DNA of 64,000 nucleotides from Leguminivora glycinivorella. Taxonomy: Eukaryota; Arthropoda; Insecta; Lepidoptera; Tortricidae. The notes beneath the pieces are model-generated. The model saw nothing but the letters and a program-made list of their open reading frames with translations, searched no databases and was not told where the DNA came from. Of the stretch, positions 23,142 to 32,276 are shown in pieces (positions within the stretch are counted from its first letter, which is position 1; the number at the start of each line of letters is the position of its first letter). The translations under genes and the position numbers were made by a program. Location: assembly GCF_023078275.1 (NCBI RefSeq), contig NC_062979.1, positions 18,147,848 to 18,211,847 of the forward strand, in the 5' to 3' direction.

Positions 23142-23340
23142 ATGAATTCCCAAACAGCATAGGCAGAGCACATGAAACTGCTCAAGTTTACGTACCGTAC
23201 CGATACCGTTCAAACACCAAACATCCCACATCCTTGCGGGTCACAACTGTATGAGATTAGCCCAGGACCGAGAGAAGTGTCGTACTAGAAGAGAGGCCTA
23301 TACTCAGCAGTAGGCGATAAAGGGCTGATATGATGATGAC
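23142..23340 (+). mobile_element. LINE (RTE-like) 3' end fragment
   Basis: GGCAGAGCACATGAAACTGC is followed by decayed sequence and then AGGCCTATACTCAGCAGTAG, GCGATAAAGGGCTGATATGA and TGATGA. The CTCAGCAGTGGG...ATGATGATG ending is typical of lepidopteran RTE-type elements and the SINEs that borrow their tails. A related tail lies at 34483-34562 on the minus strand. Confidence 0.6.
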
Positions 23341-23984
23341 CGGTCAAAATCATAACCTTCCTTTAGCGTTGCCGTAGTCGGATAATAACTTTGCAAAGCA
23401 GGATTTTGCATAGCAGTGGTCGGGTAAAAACACCATTGTGTGTTGGAAGCCATTTCGACTTTATATTCAAACGACTTTAGTCACGAAAACAATTCCCATG
23501 CCGATCCAAATCTATAAACTGTTTACACGAAATTTCTGACAGGGACCGATAAGTATTCCTGTTAATTGTCACTATATTTCTGTACCATTGGTGGCGGCAA
23601 ATATCGTCATTATTTAGGAACTGAGTTAGATTTTATGAGTTAGCTCAAATTTTATGACATTTTACAACAACTAAGAAACAAAAAGTATTTATTATTGTAG
23701 GAGGTAGGGCATAGTGAATGATATCCCGCTTTGTGTGGCAGGGCACAGCTAGTACAGCAAATATCATCTCGCTTGAATCTAGAGCAGAGCCCAACTGGGG
23801 AAGTACCTCCGCCTTACAGAAGACCGCAGCCAAATAGCACTAGACCCTACTCATAGTGTTGTGTTCCTGTCGGTGAGTAAGGCTGCCAGAGCTCAATGAG
23901 GATGCGGTGTGCTGGTGATGGAAGGACCTACGGAACTAAATTTGTTCCGTCTTTGTCCTTTGAGTCGTCGGCAACCCGAACCCT

Positions 23985-24165
23985 CCTTGGAACTTGTACA
24001 CTCCTTTTTGCTCTGTATTTAATACAGCAAAAGGGAGTGTACAAGTTTCTAATGGGTTGGCAGCTTGTGACACTTCTTGAGTTGCAGGCATCCAGAGGTT
24101 ACGGTGACTGCTTTCCATCAGGCGGACCGTATGCTTGTTTGCCACCAACGTAGTATAAAAAAAAA
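23985..24165 (+). mobile_element. LINE 3' UTR fragment with hairpin and A-tail
   Basis: A hairpin, AACTTGTACACTCC...GGGAGTGTACAAGTT (about 23991-24048, tip CTGTATTTAATACAG), precedes GGTTACGGTGACTGCTTTCC, ATCAGGCGGACCG and poly-A. The 3' part matches 6729-6819. Confidence 0.7.
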
Positions 24166-24266
24166 TAGCCTGCACCAAAAGACAAAAGTAGTTTTACAAA
24201 CGAACGTCAAGTTGTACCAACCCTAATAATCGCCTAATCGGGACAGTGTCCAACATTACTTGGCAC

Positions 24267-24407
24267 GTAGCCAAATGTACCAACGCTTACGATAGTTACT
24301 ATAATATCCTTCTCGTAACTATCTCTATCGCTCTTCCGTATTGGCGCGACAGAGACAGATTGCGTTTCGATCGGCGTCTAGCGTCAACCGATTGTCATTT
24401 CGGCTAG
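24267..24407. mobile_element. MITE, GTAGCCGAATGGC family, copy 3 (diverged)
   Basis: The ends GTAGCCAAATGTACCAACGC and GATTGTCATTTCGGCTAG flank the centre CTCTATCGCTCTTCCGTATT, GGCGCGACAGAGA. Confidence 0.7.
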
Positions 24408-24413
24408 ACCTAC

Positions 24414-24650
24414 AGCACAGTATAATAAAGAGTACTATCGTACAGTATGGCCACTCCCGCTCCCCGCTGAAAGTGCCGCCCACCCCCTCTCGGTTACCTC
24501 ACAGTTACCGCCTGTCAAAAACGCAAACAGTCGACCTGTCATATTTCACTCATACAAGCATAGTACGCGTTCACCTACACGAGCTTAGACTGTGTGCTAG
24601 GAAAGGAACGCGCTTCTTTCATAAATTTGATCGCCAGTGTCCGAGGTGTG
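24414..24650 (-). repeat. ACTCCCGCTCC...TTACCGCCTGTC repeat, inverted copy A
   Basis: The block is matched in reverse at 28416-28643 over about 230 bp (CAGTATAATAAAGAGTACTA, CACTCCCGCTCC, GAGGTAACC complement, GTGTAGGTGAACGCGTAC complement). The ORF that covers this copy (24341-24697) is not open in the other, so it is not counted as a gene. Confidence 0.8.
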
Positions 24651-24699
24651 CCTACAGCTTTGGTATAGATGCGGCCACCATGACTGGAAACGGGTAATT

Positions 24700-25440
24700 A
24701 CCATCGCATTTATGATAAAATATTTGAAGCCGACTATACTCTAAGCTCTGGGAACTAATCAAATATCAATAACTCTAACAAAACAAACTTTGCATTCGTG
24801 ATTCCATACCGTTCCATGTTGACTACCCGCTGGCACGACATGCTTTTCTACCATAACATTACATTGAAAGACAAAGATGTCTTCCGACTGCGCTAAGTAG
24901 AAAGTAAAATTAGATAGAGGCTTACTAAAATATCTTACCGCCATTACTATACCTTACTTATAAATTAGCTAGCATTTTCTTAACGATTGTACCTATTTAG
25001 ATTTATAGGCAACTATGCGTCTAAAATGGTGGTGTTAGTTTTGCATTAAGGTCAGTGTCGGGAAGACCTGGGAAATCTGGGAAGTCCGTCTACTGAATAT
25101 AACTTTTGTATTTTATACCTCTATATCTACGCTTACCTTATTTCACTAAAGTATTATAACAGCTCTGTAAAATATAATATTTGTTTAGCTCATAGGACCA
25201 TGCTGATCATCCCAGACCACTTTAATCATCTAGTTTTATCCACTCAAACTTTATTTCTAATAAAGTATGACGGTCTTGCCCGCACTGACTTTAATATCAT
25301 AGAATAATTTAAAGACTTCCAATAGTATACGTTGCTTTTAAACCTCTAGAATTGTAATCTTAATAGTACCTAAATAATAGATACCTTAAAATTATTTGCG
25401 ACAATAAATGACTTTTTATTTTTATTTATTTATTTATTTA
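24700..25440. other. Intergenic, no supported gene
   Basis: AT-rich sequence with no element ends, no tRNA boxes and only short frames. A TTTA microsatellite borders it at about 25418-25442. Confidence 0.4.
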
Positions 25441-25544
25441 TATAGATATAGATATATTTATTTCACAACATGATTACAGTACAAATACTTGAAAATTCTT
25501 GTATATTTATTATTTATTTATTCATTTATTTATTTATATACGAT

Positions 25545-25895
25545 ATTGGAAACCGCGCTAACGATTTCGCTGAAATTTGTTATGTGGGGGTTTTCGGGGG
25601 TGAAAAATCGATCTAGCTTAGCCTTAGGTCCCGGAAAACGCGAATTTTCGAGGTATCATGCGTTTTTCTGTCGCGTAAGTAAACACAAAATATGGTCGTT
25701 AATTTTGCCTACCGCGTATCGACTGGGCGTAGCTCAGTCGTAAGAGGTCGATCTAATGTTCGCAAGCACATCGCAGGTGTCAGGGTTTCGAATCCCGGCT
25801 AGAAATAAAAAATTGTTAAGTTATTTGTTTTCTCTAAAGACGTGATATAATAAAATAGACTCGGGTCTACGGCGAAGCTCGGTCGCCCAAAATAT
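25545..25895 (+). mobile_element. tRNA-like SINE or composite repeat with CGATTTCGCTGAAATTTG block
   Basis: A repeat-like block (ACGATTTCGCTGAAATTTGT, GGGTTTTCGGGGG, AAAATCGATCTAGC) runs into a tRNA-like head: A-box-like GGGCGTAGCTCAGTCGTAAG, B-box-like GGGTTTCGAATCCCGG (about 25725-25803). AT-rich sequence and GCGAAGCTCGGTCGCCC follow. The tRNA-like part cannot fold as a proper tRNA, since the B box has an extra base. Confidence 0.5.
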
Positions 25896-26042
25896 TTTAC
25901 AATTATTATAGCTAATGATATCATGCACGCACAGTATGCAGATAAAAATTGACCTCAGCCGTGCTCTCCTGGGAAAACCTACGCGCAAATTCAGTGATGG
26001 TAAACAACTGTGCTACACTTACACAACTATACGAGGACTAGG

Positions 26043-26164
26043 GTAAACTCGCCTCATTCGGTGACACGCCTAATTCGGTGATACAAGCTTTGAAGCACTA
26101 TTCCGAAAGACGATTTTTGGTTGTTTCACCGAATTAGGCGTGTCACCGAATGAGGCGAGTTTAC
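26043..26164. mobile_element. MITE with perfect 39-bp terminal inverted repeats
   Basis: It begins GTAAACTCGCCTCATTCGGT and ends ACCGAATGAGGCGAGTTTAC. All 39 bp of the two ends are complementary, enclosing 44 bp. The arm contains an internal partial repeat (ATTCGGTGA twice). Perfect arms suggest a young insertion. Confidence 0.9.
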
Positions 26165-26300
26165 AAAAAAGCGAAGCCTTAAAATCAGTAAGTCTATTGG
26201 GAAAAAAATTTTAAGACCAGAGGGAATAGGTCACATAATGGCACACGATTAGTTGAAATTGTTCCGCAGTCGAAATTGTCCCGGTGCACCTTACTTATGA

Positions 26301-27249
26301 AGTTAAAAAAAATAAAACCGCCTTCAAAAATAAGCGCGTTACAAAACACGGAGAAACTAAAAAGCCAAAAATAATAAACCTTTCAATTCAGATTTCTTAT
26401 CGTATTGCAATAAGCTAAACATCCAAATTATAAACAAATCAATTATTTTTGTAGTCGGTACCAGACCTGTTCGTCGCCTTGCTATTGCCTGTTTGCCCCA
26501 CCCAACCATACACAGGCTGGTACCGACTCCAAAAATAATTGATTTGTTTATAATTTGGATGTTTAGCTTATTGCAATACGATAAGAAATCTGAATTGAAA
26601 GGTTTATTCTTTTTGGCTTTTTAGTTTCTCCGTGTTTTGTAACGCGCTTATTTTTGAAGGCGGTTTTATTTTTTGTTAAAAAGTTTATTTATTTGTTGAT
26701 TTTTAGTGGTTCCTAGTGATATTATATGTATCAGTCCGAATACATGTACAGTAGTGAAAGAATTATCCTTTAACTCCTAACCATTGAGGAGTTGACCTTC
26801 CATCATCAGCTCAGTTGATTTTTAGTGGTTCCTAGTGATATTATATGTATCAGTCCGAATACATGTACAGTAGTGAAAGAATTATCCTTAAACTCCTAAC
26901 CATTGAGGAGTTGACCTTCCATCATCAGCTCAGCCACATAAAATTATTACCATCAGACGTAAATACTGGTGTACCTTTAAAAAATAGACTAAAAACATTA
27001 CATGTGCCTATAACATTTGAAGAGTTCCCTCGATTTCTCCAGGATCCCATCATCAGACCCTGACTTGGTGCCAATGGGACCATCTCGGGGTTATACCAGT
27101 TCGATCAAAAAAAAAATTTTGAAAGTCGGTCCACGATTCTCGGAGATATCGAGTAACATACATACAAAAAAAAAATAAAAAAAAAAATCAAAAAAAAAAA
27201 AACATTCAGTCGAATTGAGAACCTCCTCCTTTTTTGAAGTCGGTTAAAA
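26301..27249 (+). mobile_element. Composite foldback element, copy 2 (fullest)
   Basis: The palindrome (arms 26301-26451 and 26530-26685) is followed by the body to TTTTTTGAAGTCGGTTAAA. The outer ends AACCGCCTTCAAAAA and TTTTTTGAAGTCGGTT are inverted repeats. Both arms share variants absent from copy 1 (CTTTCAATTC, CGTATTGCAATAAGC, AAAAATAAGCGCG). The body has a 117-bp tandem duplication (about 26699-26932). The loop is in the opposite orientation to copy 1, as expected for the inverted element. Confidence 0.85.
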
Positions 27250-27361
27250 ATACGTTCGAAGGCCTCCCATAACTACACAGCGTCCGAATTTGACTCTCAT
27301 TGTAATGCTACTCGTATTGAAGGCTAGATTTGTGCCAAAACTACACTAAAAGTTTGTGTAT

Positions 27362-27512
27362 GTACAGTCAACCAATTGGAACCCTAGGCCACTGTAGAAC
27401 TATGTCATAGCAAGTCATAGTGGCCATATAAATCAGATTGTAAGAAATCTCTTACTGCTTGTCATTTTGACATGGTTGTAGAGTGGCCTAGGGTTCCAAT
27501 TGGTTGGCTGTA
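27362..27512. mobile_element. MITE, TACAGTCAACCAATTGGAAC family, copy 1
   Basis: The ends TACAGTCAACCAATTGGAAC and GTTCCAATTGGTTGGCTGTA, with inner AGGCCACTGTAG and TTGTAGAGTGGCCT, make a 151-bp hairpin. Copy 2 is at 36432-36572. Confidence 0.9.
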
Positions 27513-27519
27513 TGTGTGT

Positions 27520-28310
27520 AATCTGATAACGTTAACACGCAAAAACGTGGTGGTCAATTGACAGATAAATACGACAGATACGCGAAATTACAACCATTCA
27601 AATTCTAGAGAAGAACGTGAACGCACCACTGCAAATATTCAGTATGTAACATTTTTTTTCACCAAGTAAGGTACTAGCACCTATGATAACCGATTGTAAT
27701 TTTTATTTTCCATTTTTCTCATTTTAAAAATTTATCTGCAGTTTTGTTGTAAGGTAGAGCGGGGCAAATCCCGACTGGGCATAATTATAATTGATCATTT
27801 TTTTCCATTATTAGTTACAATTAAGTTTAGTTCCACTGAACACGCGTACCATATATAAACGGTGGACACTCTAATTAATAATGCAAACATAGTAAAACAT
27901 GGAAAAAAATGTATTAGTTGCGTTTTCCCCCCAGTCGAAATTGTCCCGCTGTACCTTACTCATAAACATGTACATGTATTATAATTTAAGCTCATTAACA
28001 CTTACAAAAGTATGAAATTATGAACGTGGGAAAGCTTAAGACTTAGGCCGTTTTAGTATCCATCACCAGTACCTTATTTGCGCTAACTTTCACATTCTAA
28101 TCTAATTATTTAGAATACCTCATGATATTTCCCTGTTAGAGAATGCAGTTACATACAATATTTTGTTATGTGCCTCTGTTTTAAGATTACTATTAAAATT
28201 TAAGATACCTCTCTATTTAAGATTAATAAGAAAAGTTAATAAGTGTGTCTGGCCTTTTTACTCATTGTCACTAACTCGATGAAGAGTTAAGTTAGTTTTA
28301 TAGGCTAAGG
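27520..28310. other. Intergenic upstream of the plus-strand peptide gene
   Basis: AT-rich sequence with no ORF of note. If the peptide gene at 28703 has an upstream 5' exon, it should lie here or in the repeat that follows, but I cannot place it. Confidence 0.4.
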
Positions 28311-28311
28311 G

Positions 28312-28415
28312 CCAGTTGCGTCAGTATTTTTTTTGACAGGAACATCAATGTTACGCAGCAGAGGTCTATGGAACTTCCCATACAATCTAAGGGGAACGAT
28401 TTAACCGACGGTTTG
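28312..28415 (+). repeat. Half of a GGGCCAGTTGCGTCA-type MITE
   Basis: The left end AAGGGCCAGTTGCGTCAG and internal TTTTGACAGGAACATCAATG and AACCGACGGTTTGG look like one arm of a common lepidopteran MITE. The right end is missing, cut by the next repeat. Confidence 0.35.
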
Positions 28416-28643
28416 GTCACATCTCGGAGACTGGCGATCAAATATGTGAAAGAGGCGCGTTCCTAGCACACATTCCAAGCTCGTGTAGGTGAACGCGTAC
28501 CATGCTTGTATGAGTGAGATATGCCAGATCGACTGTTCGCTTTTTTGACAGGCGGTAACTGTGAGGTAACCAAGAGGGCGGCACTTTCCGCAAGGAGCGG
28601 GAGTGGCTATACTGTATGATAGTACTCTTTATTATACTGTGGT
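28416..28643 (+). repeat. ACTCCCGCTCC...TTACCGCCTGTC repeat, inverted copy B
   Basis: This is the reverse complement of 24414-24650. Its right edge (ATTATACTGTGG) ends about 60 bp before the start codon of the plus-strand peptide gene, so it forms part of that gene's promoter or 5' intron. Confidence 0.8.
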
Positions 28644-28659
28644 TTGGTGCTACCGACCC

Positions 28660-28697
28660 TTATAAAAAGTTGTTAAAATTGGTTTCTCTATTCACAG
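28660..28697 (+). promoter_or_regulatory. TATA-like box or 3' splice site before the peptide gene
   Basis: Two readings compete. TTATAAAAAG (about 28661-28670) with TATTCACAG about 30 bp downstream could be a TATA box and initiator giving a very short leader. Alternatively TTTCTCTATTCACAG (to 28697) is a good acceptor for a 5'-UTR intron. The paralogue also has an acceptor just before its ATG, which favours the second. Confidence 0.35.
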
Positions 28698-28702
28698 GCA
28701 TA

Positions 28703-28906
28703 ATGAAGCTTACATTTTCCTTGCTATGGCTGGCCCTGCTCGGCTGCCTCGTCGCTTCTCTTCCACAACCTGAGCCTTCATCTCACCACGACCAGCTACC
28801 GTCTGGCTCATATTCCACACAAAATAGTAACAACCGCGATTGTAGATTTCTTATCTTCTGTAATGATGGCCCGCTAATTCAGTGGGGTAATAATAACTCT
28901 GGATAG
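28703..28906 (+). CDS. Secreted small peptide precursor, paralogue 1 (67 residues)
   Basis: The product starts MKLTFSLLWLALLGC, a typical signal peptide likely cleaved after VAS or close by. An acidic/Ser-rich linker follows, beginning with X-Pro pairs (LPQPEP), and then a C-terminal module SNNRDC-RFLIF-CNDGPLIQ ending GNNNSG. Cys47 and Cys53, five residues apart, could form one small disulfide ring. The final Gly is a possible amidation donor. The start is ATG 28703: the in-frame extension to 28616 runs through a likely 3' splice site and a repeat. An AATAAA lies at 29046-29051. A convergent paralogue at 31560-31781 keeps the C-terminal module (20 of the last 25 residues) while the linker has diverged, as expected if the C-terminus is the mature peptide. 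The family is not one I recognise; a host-defence or signalling role is inference. Confidence 0.75.
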   Translation: MKLTFSLLWLALLGCLVASLPQPEPSSHHDQLPSGSYSTQNSNNRDCRFLIFCNDGPLIQWGNNNSG

Positions 28907-29045
28907 AAAGATGTATTTTTCTTAAAGAGTAACAAAATGGTACTGTTGTAATTGTCGAGTTTCTTGCAATGTTTAAAAATATCATTTTATGATATGATAA
29001 AAAAGCGATTTAATTATGTATATATGTATACTAGTTTGTCTTCTT

Positions 29046-29051
29046 AATAAA
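29046..29051 (+). terminator. Polyadenylation signal of peptide paralogue 1
   Basis: AATAAA lies 140 bp after the stop codon, followed by a GT-rich stretch (ACTGATGTTTTTATT). Confidence 0.5.
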
Positions 29052-29059
29052 AATGATAA

Positions 29060-30400
29060 ACAATACTGATGTTTTTATTACCAAATTAGTCCACTACTAT
29101 TACTCTTAAAAAACCGAGACTCTATCGCAAGAGAAGCAGGTTCATTAATCATTAGTGACTTCGTTTCATAACCATTACTCGAAAAGTGTCGGTAGGTATG
29201 CATTTTAAGGTTGCCAGGTTCATATGCAAGGAGTATATACCGGTATCGTCTCCCTAGTTCCTAATAGTGTCTTCTTTTTCAATGAATTGTCAAGTCGTAC
29301 TTTTTAGACAAACTGTCTACTGTTTATATTTTCCAATTAAGAGGGCTTTCGTGTTAAAAATAGTGAAATCGCAACCGAACGCTCGATCATACCGTGTGTC
29401 GTATCAAATTAAAGGGCTTTGCGAGTAGTTTATAAATATATATCACATTATAGGGCTTTTTCTACTTGGTCTAACAAAATATGAGAAAATGTCCAAAAGT
29501 GGTAATAATTGTACCGGTGAAGGCTCGTTTTCAAAAAATTGGCAAAAATCAATAATAGCAATTTATAATCACTAAGGCATAACAGCAATTTAAGTAAACG
29601 TTGCAGATTAATTTAGTATAAAACTTACTTCGATGTGATGTAGATTTTCAAAGAAATTGTCACTTAATTTTAGGTAATTTCTGAAAAAAATTGAATTCGC
29701 CTTAGGCTAGTTTACTCTTTTTCAAAACCCTATAATAAAAATGTAGTCTGAAATGATTGTGGTACAGGATATACGAATTATAAATTTACCCGTTTTAATA
29801 TTCAAAATTGTCCAAATTTTACAAATAAGATCGACTGATTCAGCTCTATACGTGCGTTTTTCTAAACGTGCATTAGAGAAAAATTCATAATTAATTTAGT
29901 GAGTTAGTTTTTAAAAATCCAGTCTTATAAAAATCAAGATAATAAGATGCTCTAACTGGAACTTGAATTAAATAAATCTATTGGATAACAGAAAGTGTAG
30001 TATTTCACCGACTAAAACTATCAATTTTACATTCTTTTGACGTTATTTTTGAAAGCAGCCTTAAGATAGTAATAATTGAATGCCTATTTACAACATTTTT
30101 ATGACGAACCATTTTGTATATTAAGATTATAATTTCAAAGGAACCAAGTATGAACTAAAACTGTGAACTTTTGCAAAGTATGATACCTTTATTACTTCTA
30201 CTTGCAAGGTACATGATGGACCTCGTAATTTGCGGTCGATATACCTTACATGTCTGCCGCCAGAACATTCCTCTAGACCGCACAGTGTCCTTTACCTTAT
30301 CTTACAATAAAGTCATGCTCTTGGCGATCGATAGATGAAAGAAAGCAGCCGTTGGCATCAATGTTAAACATAAGAGTTTTGAATGATTCACGGTTATTTT
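29060..30400. other. Intergenic between the convergent peptide genes
   Basis: AT-rich sequence with no ORF of interest and no repeat copy elsewhere in the window. I looked for further copies of the NDGPLIQ module on both strands and saw none. Confidence 0.4.
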
Positions 30401-30500
30401 CATTAGACTTATATTGACCGGGATATAGACCGTGATTACCTTTTTGATTTTTGTCAAAAAGGTAATCACGGTCTATATCCCGGTCAATATAAGTCTAATG
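30401..30500. repeat. Perfect 47-bp palindrome with 6-nt loop
   Basis: The left arm (30401-30447) and right arm (30454-30500) are exact reverse complements; the loop is TTTTTG. It starts CATTAGACTTATATTGACCG. AATGTTAAACAT occurs 29 bp before the left arm (30360-30371) and again overlapping the right arm's end (30497-30508). Confidence 0.95.
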
Positions 30501-30560
30501 TTAAACATTTTTTTTTCAAAGCAAGGTTCATTGTACAATGTACAATCGATTCAACACACA

Positions 30561-30868
30561 TCGTTACAAACCAACATCATCATCCTCCTTGCGTTATCCC
30601 GGCATTTGCCGCGGCTCATGGGAGCCTGGGGTCCGCTGTGACAAATAATCTAATTATTTGGCGTAGCTACCAGTTTTACGAAAGCGACTGCCACTTCTTC
30701 TGACTTCACCGAAAAGCAACTGGCAAATATCAAATGACATTTCGCACATAAGTTCCGAAAAACTCATTGGTACGAGCCGGGGTTCGAATTCGAACCCGCG
30801 ACCACCGGATTGAAAGTCGCACGCTCTTCCCGCTAGGTCACCAGCGCTTCTTCGTTACAAACCAACAT
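30561..30868 (-). mobile_element. tRNA-headed SINE with 17-bp target site duplication
   Basis: On the minus strand the head (A-box-like GGTGACCTAGCGGGAAGAG, B-box-like GCGGGTTCGAATTC) is followed by a body ending AGGCTCCCATGAGCCGCGGC, AAATGCCGGGATAACGC and AAGGAGGATGATGATG, a classic lepidopteran RTE-like tail. TCGTTACAAACCAACAT flanks it exactly at 30561-30577 and 30852-30868, showing target-primed insertion and little decay since. Confidence 0.92.
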
Positions 30869-31178
30869 TCCAAAAATATGTGATAATATTGTCATTGCCA
30901 TACGGAGGTGTAGGTAAAAATTTATCACGGTGGCTTGTAAAGATGTTTGTGAACTCGACCGTGTCGAACACCAAGCAACGAAAACGAAGAACGTGTCATT
31001 AGGTGTTTTGAATGTTTTTCTTGCTGTTTGCCAGTACGTTTTTTTTTTAAAGGTAGGTACTTAATTACTTATACTCGACAAACGGGCATGTTCGACAAGC
31101 ATGGGTTCTGTGTAGGTTTTTGGTGGTGTTTGGCAAATATTTGCCATTATTTGCCATTGTTTGCTAAGAAGAATTAGC

Positions 31179-31214
31179 TTTAATTAGTACCTTCACATGA
31201 AGGTACTAATTAAA
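31179..31214. repeat. Perfect 17-bp inverted repeat, 2-nt loop
   Basis: TTTAATTAGTACCTTCA and TGAAGGTACTAATTAAA are separated by CA. It lies about 350 bp downstream of the stop codon of peptide paralogue 2, so it could mark or lie within its 3' UTR. Confidence 0.8.
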
Positions 31215-31559
31215 AGATATGTAATTTTTAAAGAAAGTTTATTGGGTAGATGTACATACGACATTGTAGAGGTACATTCGTGTAGAGGTACATTCTCGTG
31301 GTACAAGAAAGTATGTATCTTTATAAGTACATCAGGTATTATAACAAAAAATAGGAGTATTATGAAGAATCATTTCAGATATTTTATGGTCACACAAACT
31401 AATAAAAACACTAAAAACATGACTGCAATTTAAAAGCAAAATGTTGAGCGAGCTACATTTCTTAAAAAAAAACTAATTTTATGTTGGTCACTGACTGTAC
31501 CTGAATATTTTACCTTAAAATGCAGTAACAGACACTACTTAAAAATTAGGATAATAACA

Positions 31560-31781
31560 TTATCCTGAATTATTATGCCCGATTTGAATCAAAGGTCCGT
31601 CGTTACAGAAAATGAGGAGTGTACATTTGCGGTTATTGCTGTCAGATGCCGAGTTATTCGGGCGACCGGTTGGTCGCTGGTCGGAATGGTCGACCTCGGA
31701 GCTCTGTGAATCTCGTGGCCGGCCAGCGACCAGGCTGAGGCATAGGCTCAACACCAGCAGTGTCAATGTAGGCTTCAACAT
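31560..31781 (-). CDS. Secreted small peptide precursor, paralogue 2 (73 residues)
   Basis: The product starts MLKPTLTLLVLSLCLSLVAG, a signal peptide likely cleaved after VAG. A polar linker (RPRDSQSSEV, then Pro/Asn/Ser-rich) is followed by the module DSNNRKC-TLLIF-CNDGPLIQ ending GHNNSG. Cys53 and Cys59 have the same five-residue spacing as in paralogue 1, and NNR just before the first Cys is also kept. The C-terminal Gly may be an amidation donor. A 3' splice site (TTTTACTTTACAG) ends at 31792, ten bases before the ATG. A consensus donor (TTTG|GTAAGA) at about 32277 gives a 485-bp intron in the 5' UTR. It is convergent with paralogue 1, and the spacing is 2.65 kb. Conservation of the last 25 residues against a freely changing linker argues for selection on the mature peptide. 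Function is unknown. Confidence 0.75.
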   Translation of the reverse strand: MLKPTLTLLVLSLCLSLVAGRPRDSQSSEVDHSDQRPTGRPNNSASDSNNRKCTLLIFCNDGPLIQIGHNNSG

Positions 31782-31791
31782 GGCTGTTTAC

Positions 31792-32276
31792 CTGTAAAGT
31801 AAAATTTAAAAACATTGGGTATTCAGGCATCAGGTTTCTATACTTAGTTTTTTCTTCATTCATGCCGCGTATATTTGACATCTAAACTATAAGGGCATGA
31901 TAATCCAAACCAAGGCAGTCAGTCTGGTGAATGACACGAACTTGCCTGAAAGAAATAAAATCTCATGGCTCCGAGTAAATAATTTCTTCCTTTGCAAAAA
32001 AAATAAAATCAAATAAGCCCCTGTAGTTACATAATAAGTAAATATCGTCACGTAACATAATTAAAAGCTAACCTTATTTTACATCGCAATAAGGACGTAA
32101 GATAAAAGTTGGCAGGTTGGTCGTAGTGACCCCTAAATGAAAATTAATAATTTTTTAGTTTATTCACTACCTATGTATAAATTTTCAAAAAAAAAATCAG
32201 ATGATTTTATCGAATTTATTTGTTCACTATATTTGACAGGGGATAGAATAATACATTTAATTATAAAATATCTTAC
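31792..32276 (-). other. Likely 5'-UTR intron of peptide paralogue 2
   Basis: The donor GTAAGA (32276-32271) and the acceptor TTTACTTTACAG (to 31792) both fit insect consensus. The interior is AT-rich with no ORF of note. Confidence 0.5.

Noticed and set aside
24341..24697. 118-codon plus frame
   Set aside because: It spans the end of a MITE and a dispersed repeat; the other copy of the repeat is not open in this frame.
28616..28702. 29-residue N-terminal extension of peptide paralogue 1
   Set aside because: It is translated from repeat sequence and crosses a likely 3' splice site; the signal peptide begins at the ATG at 28703.
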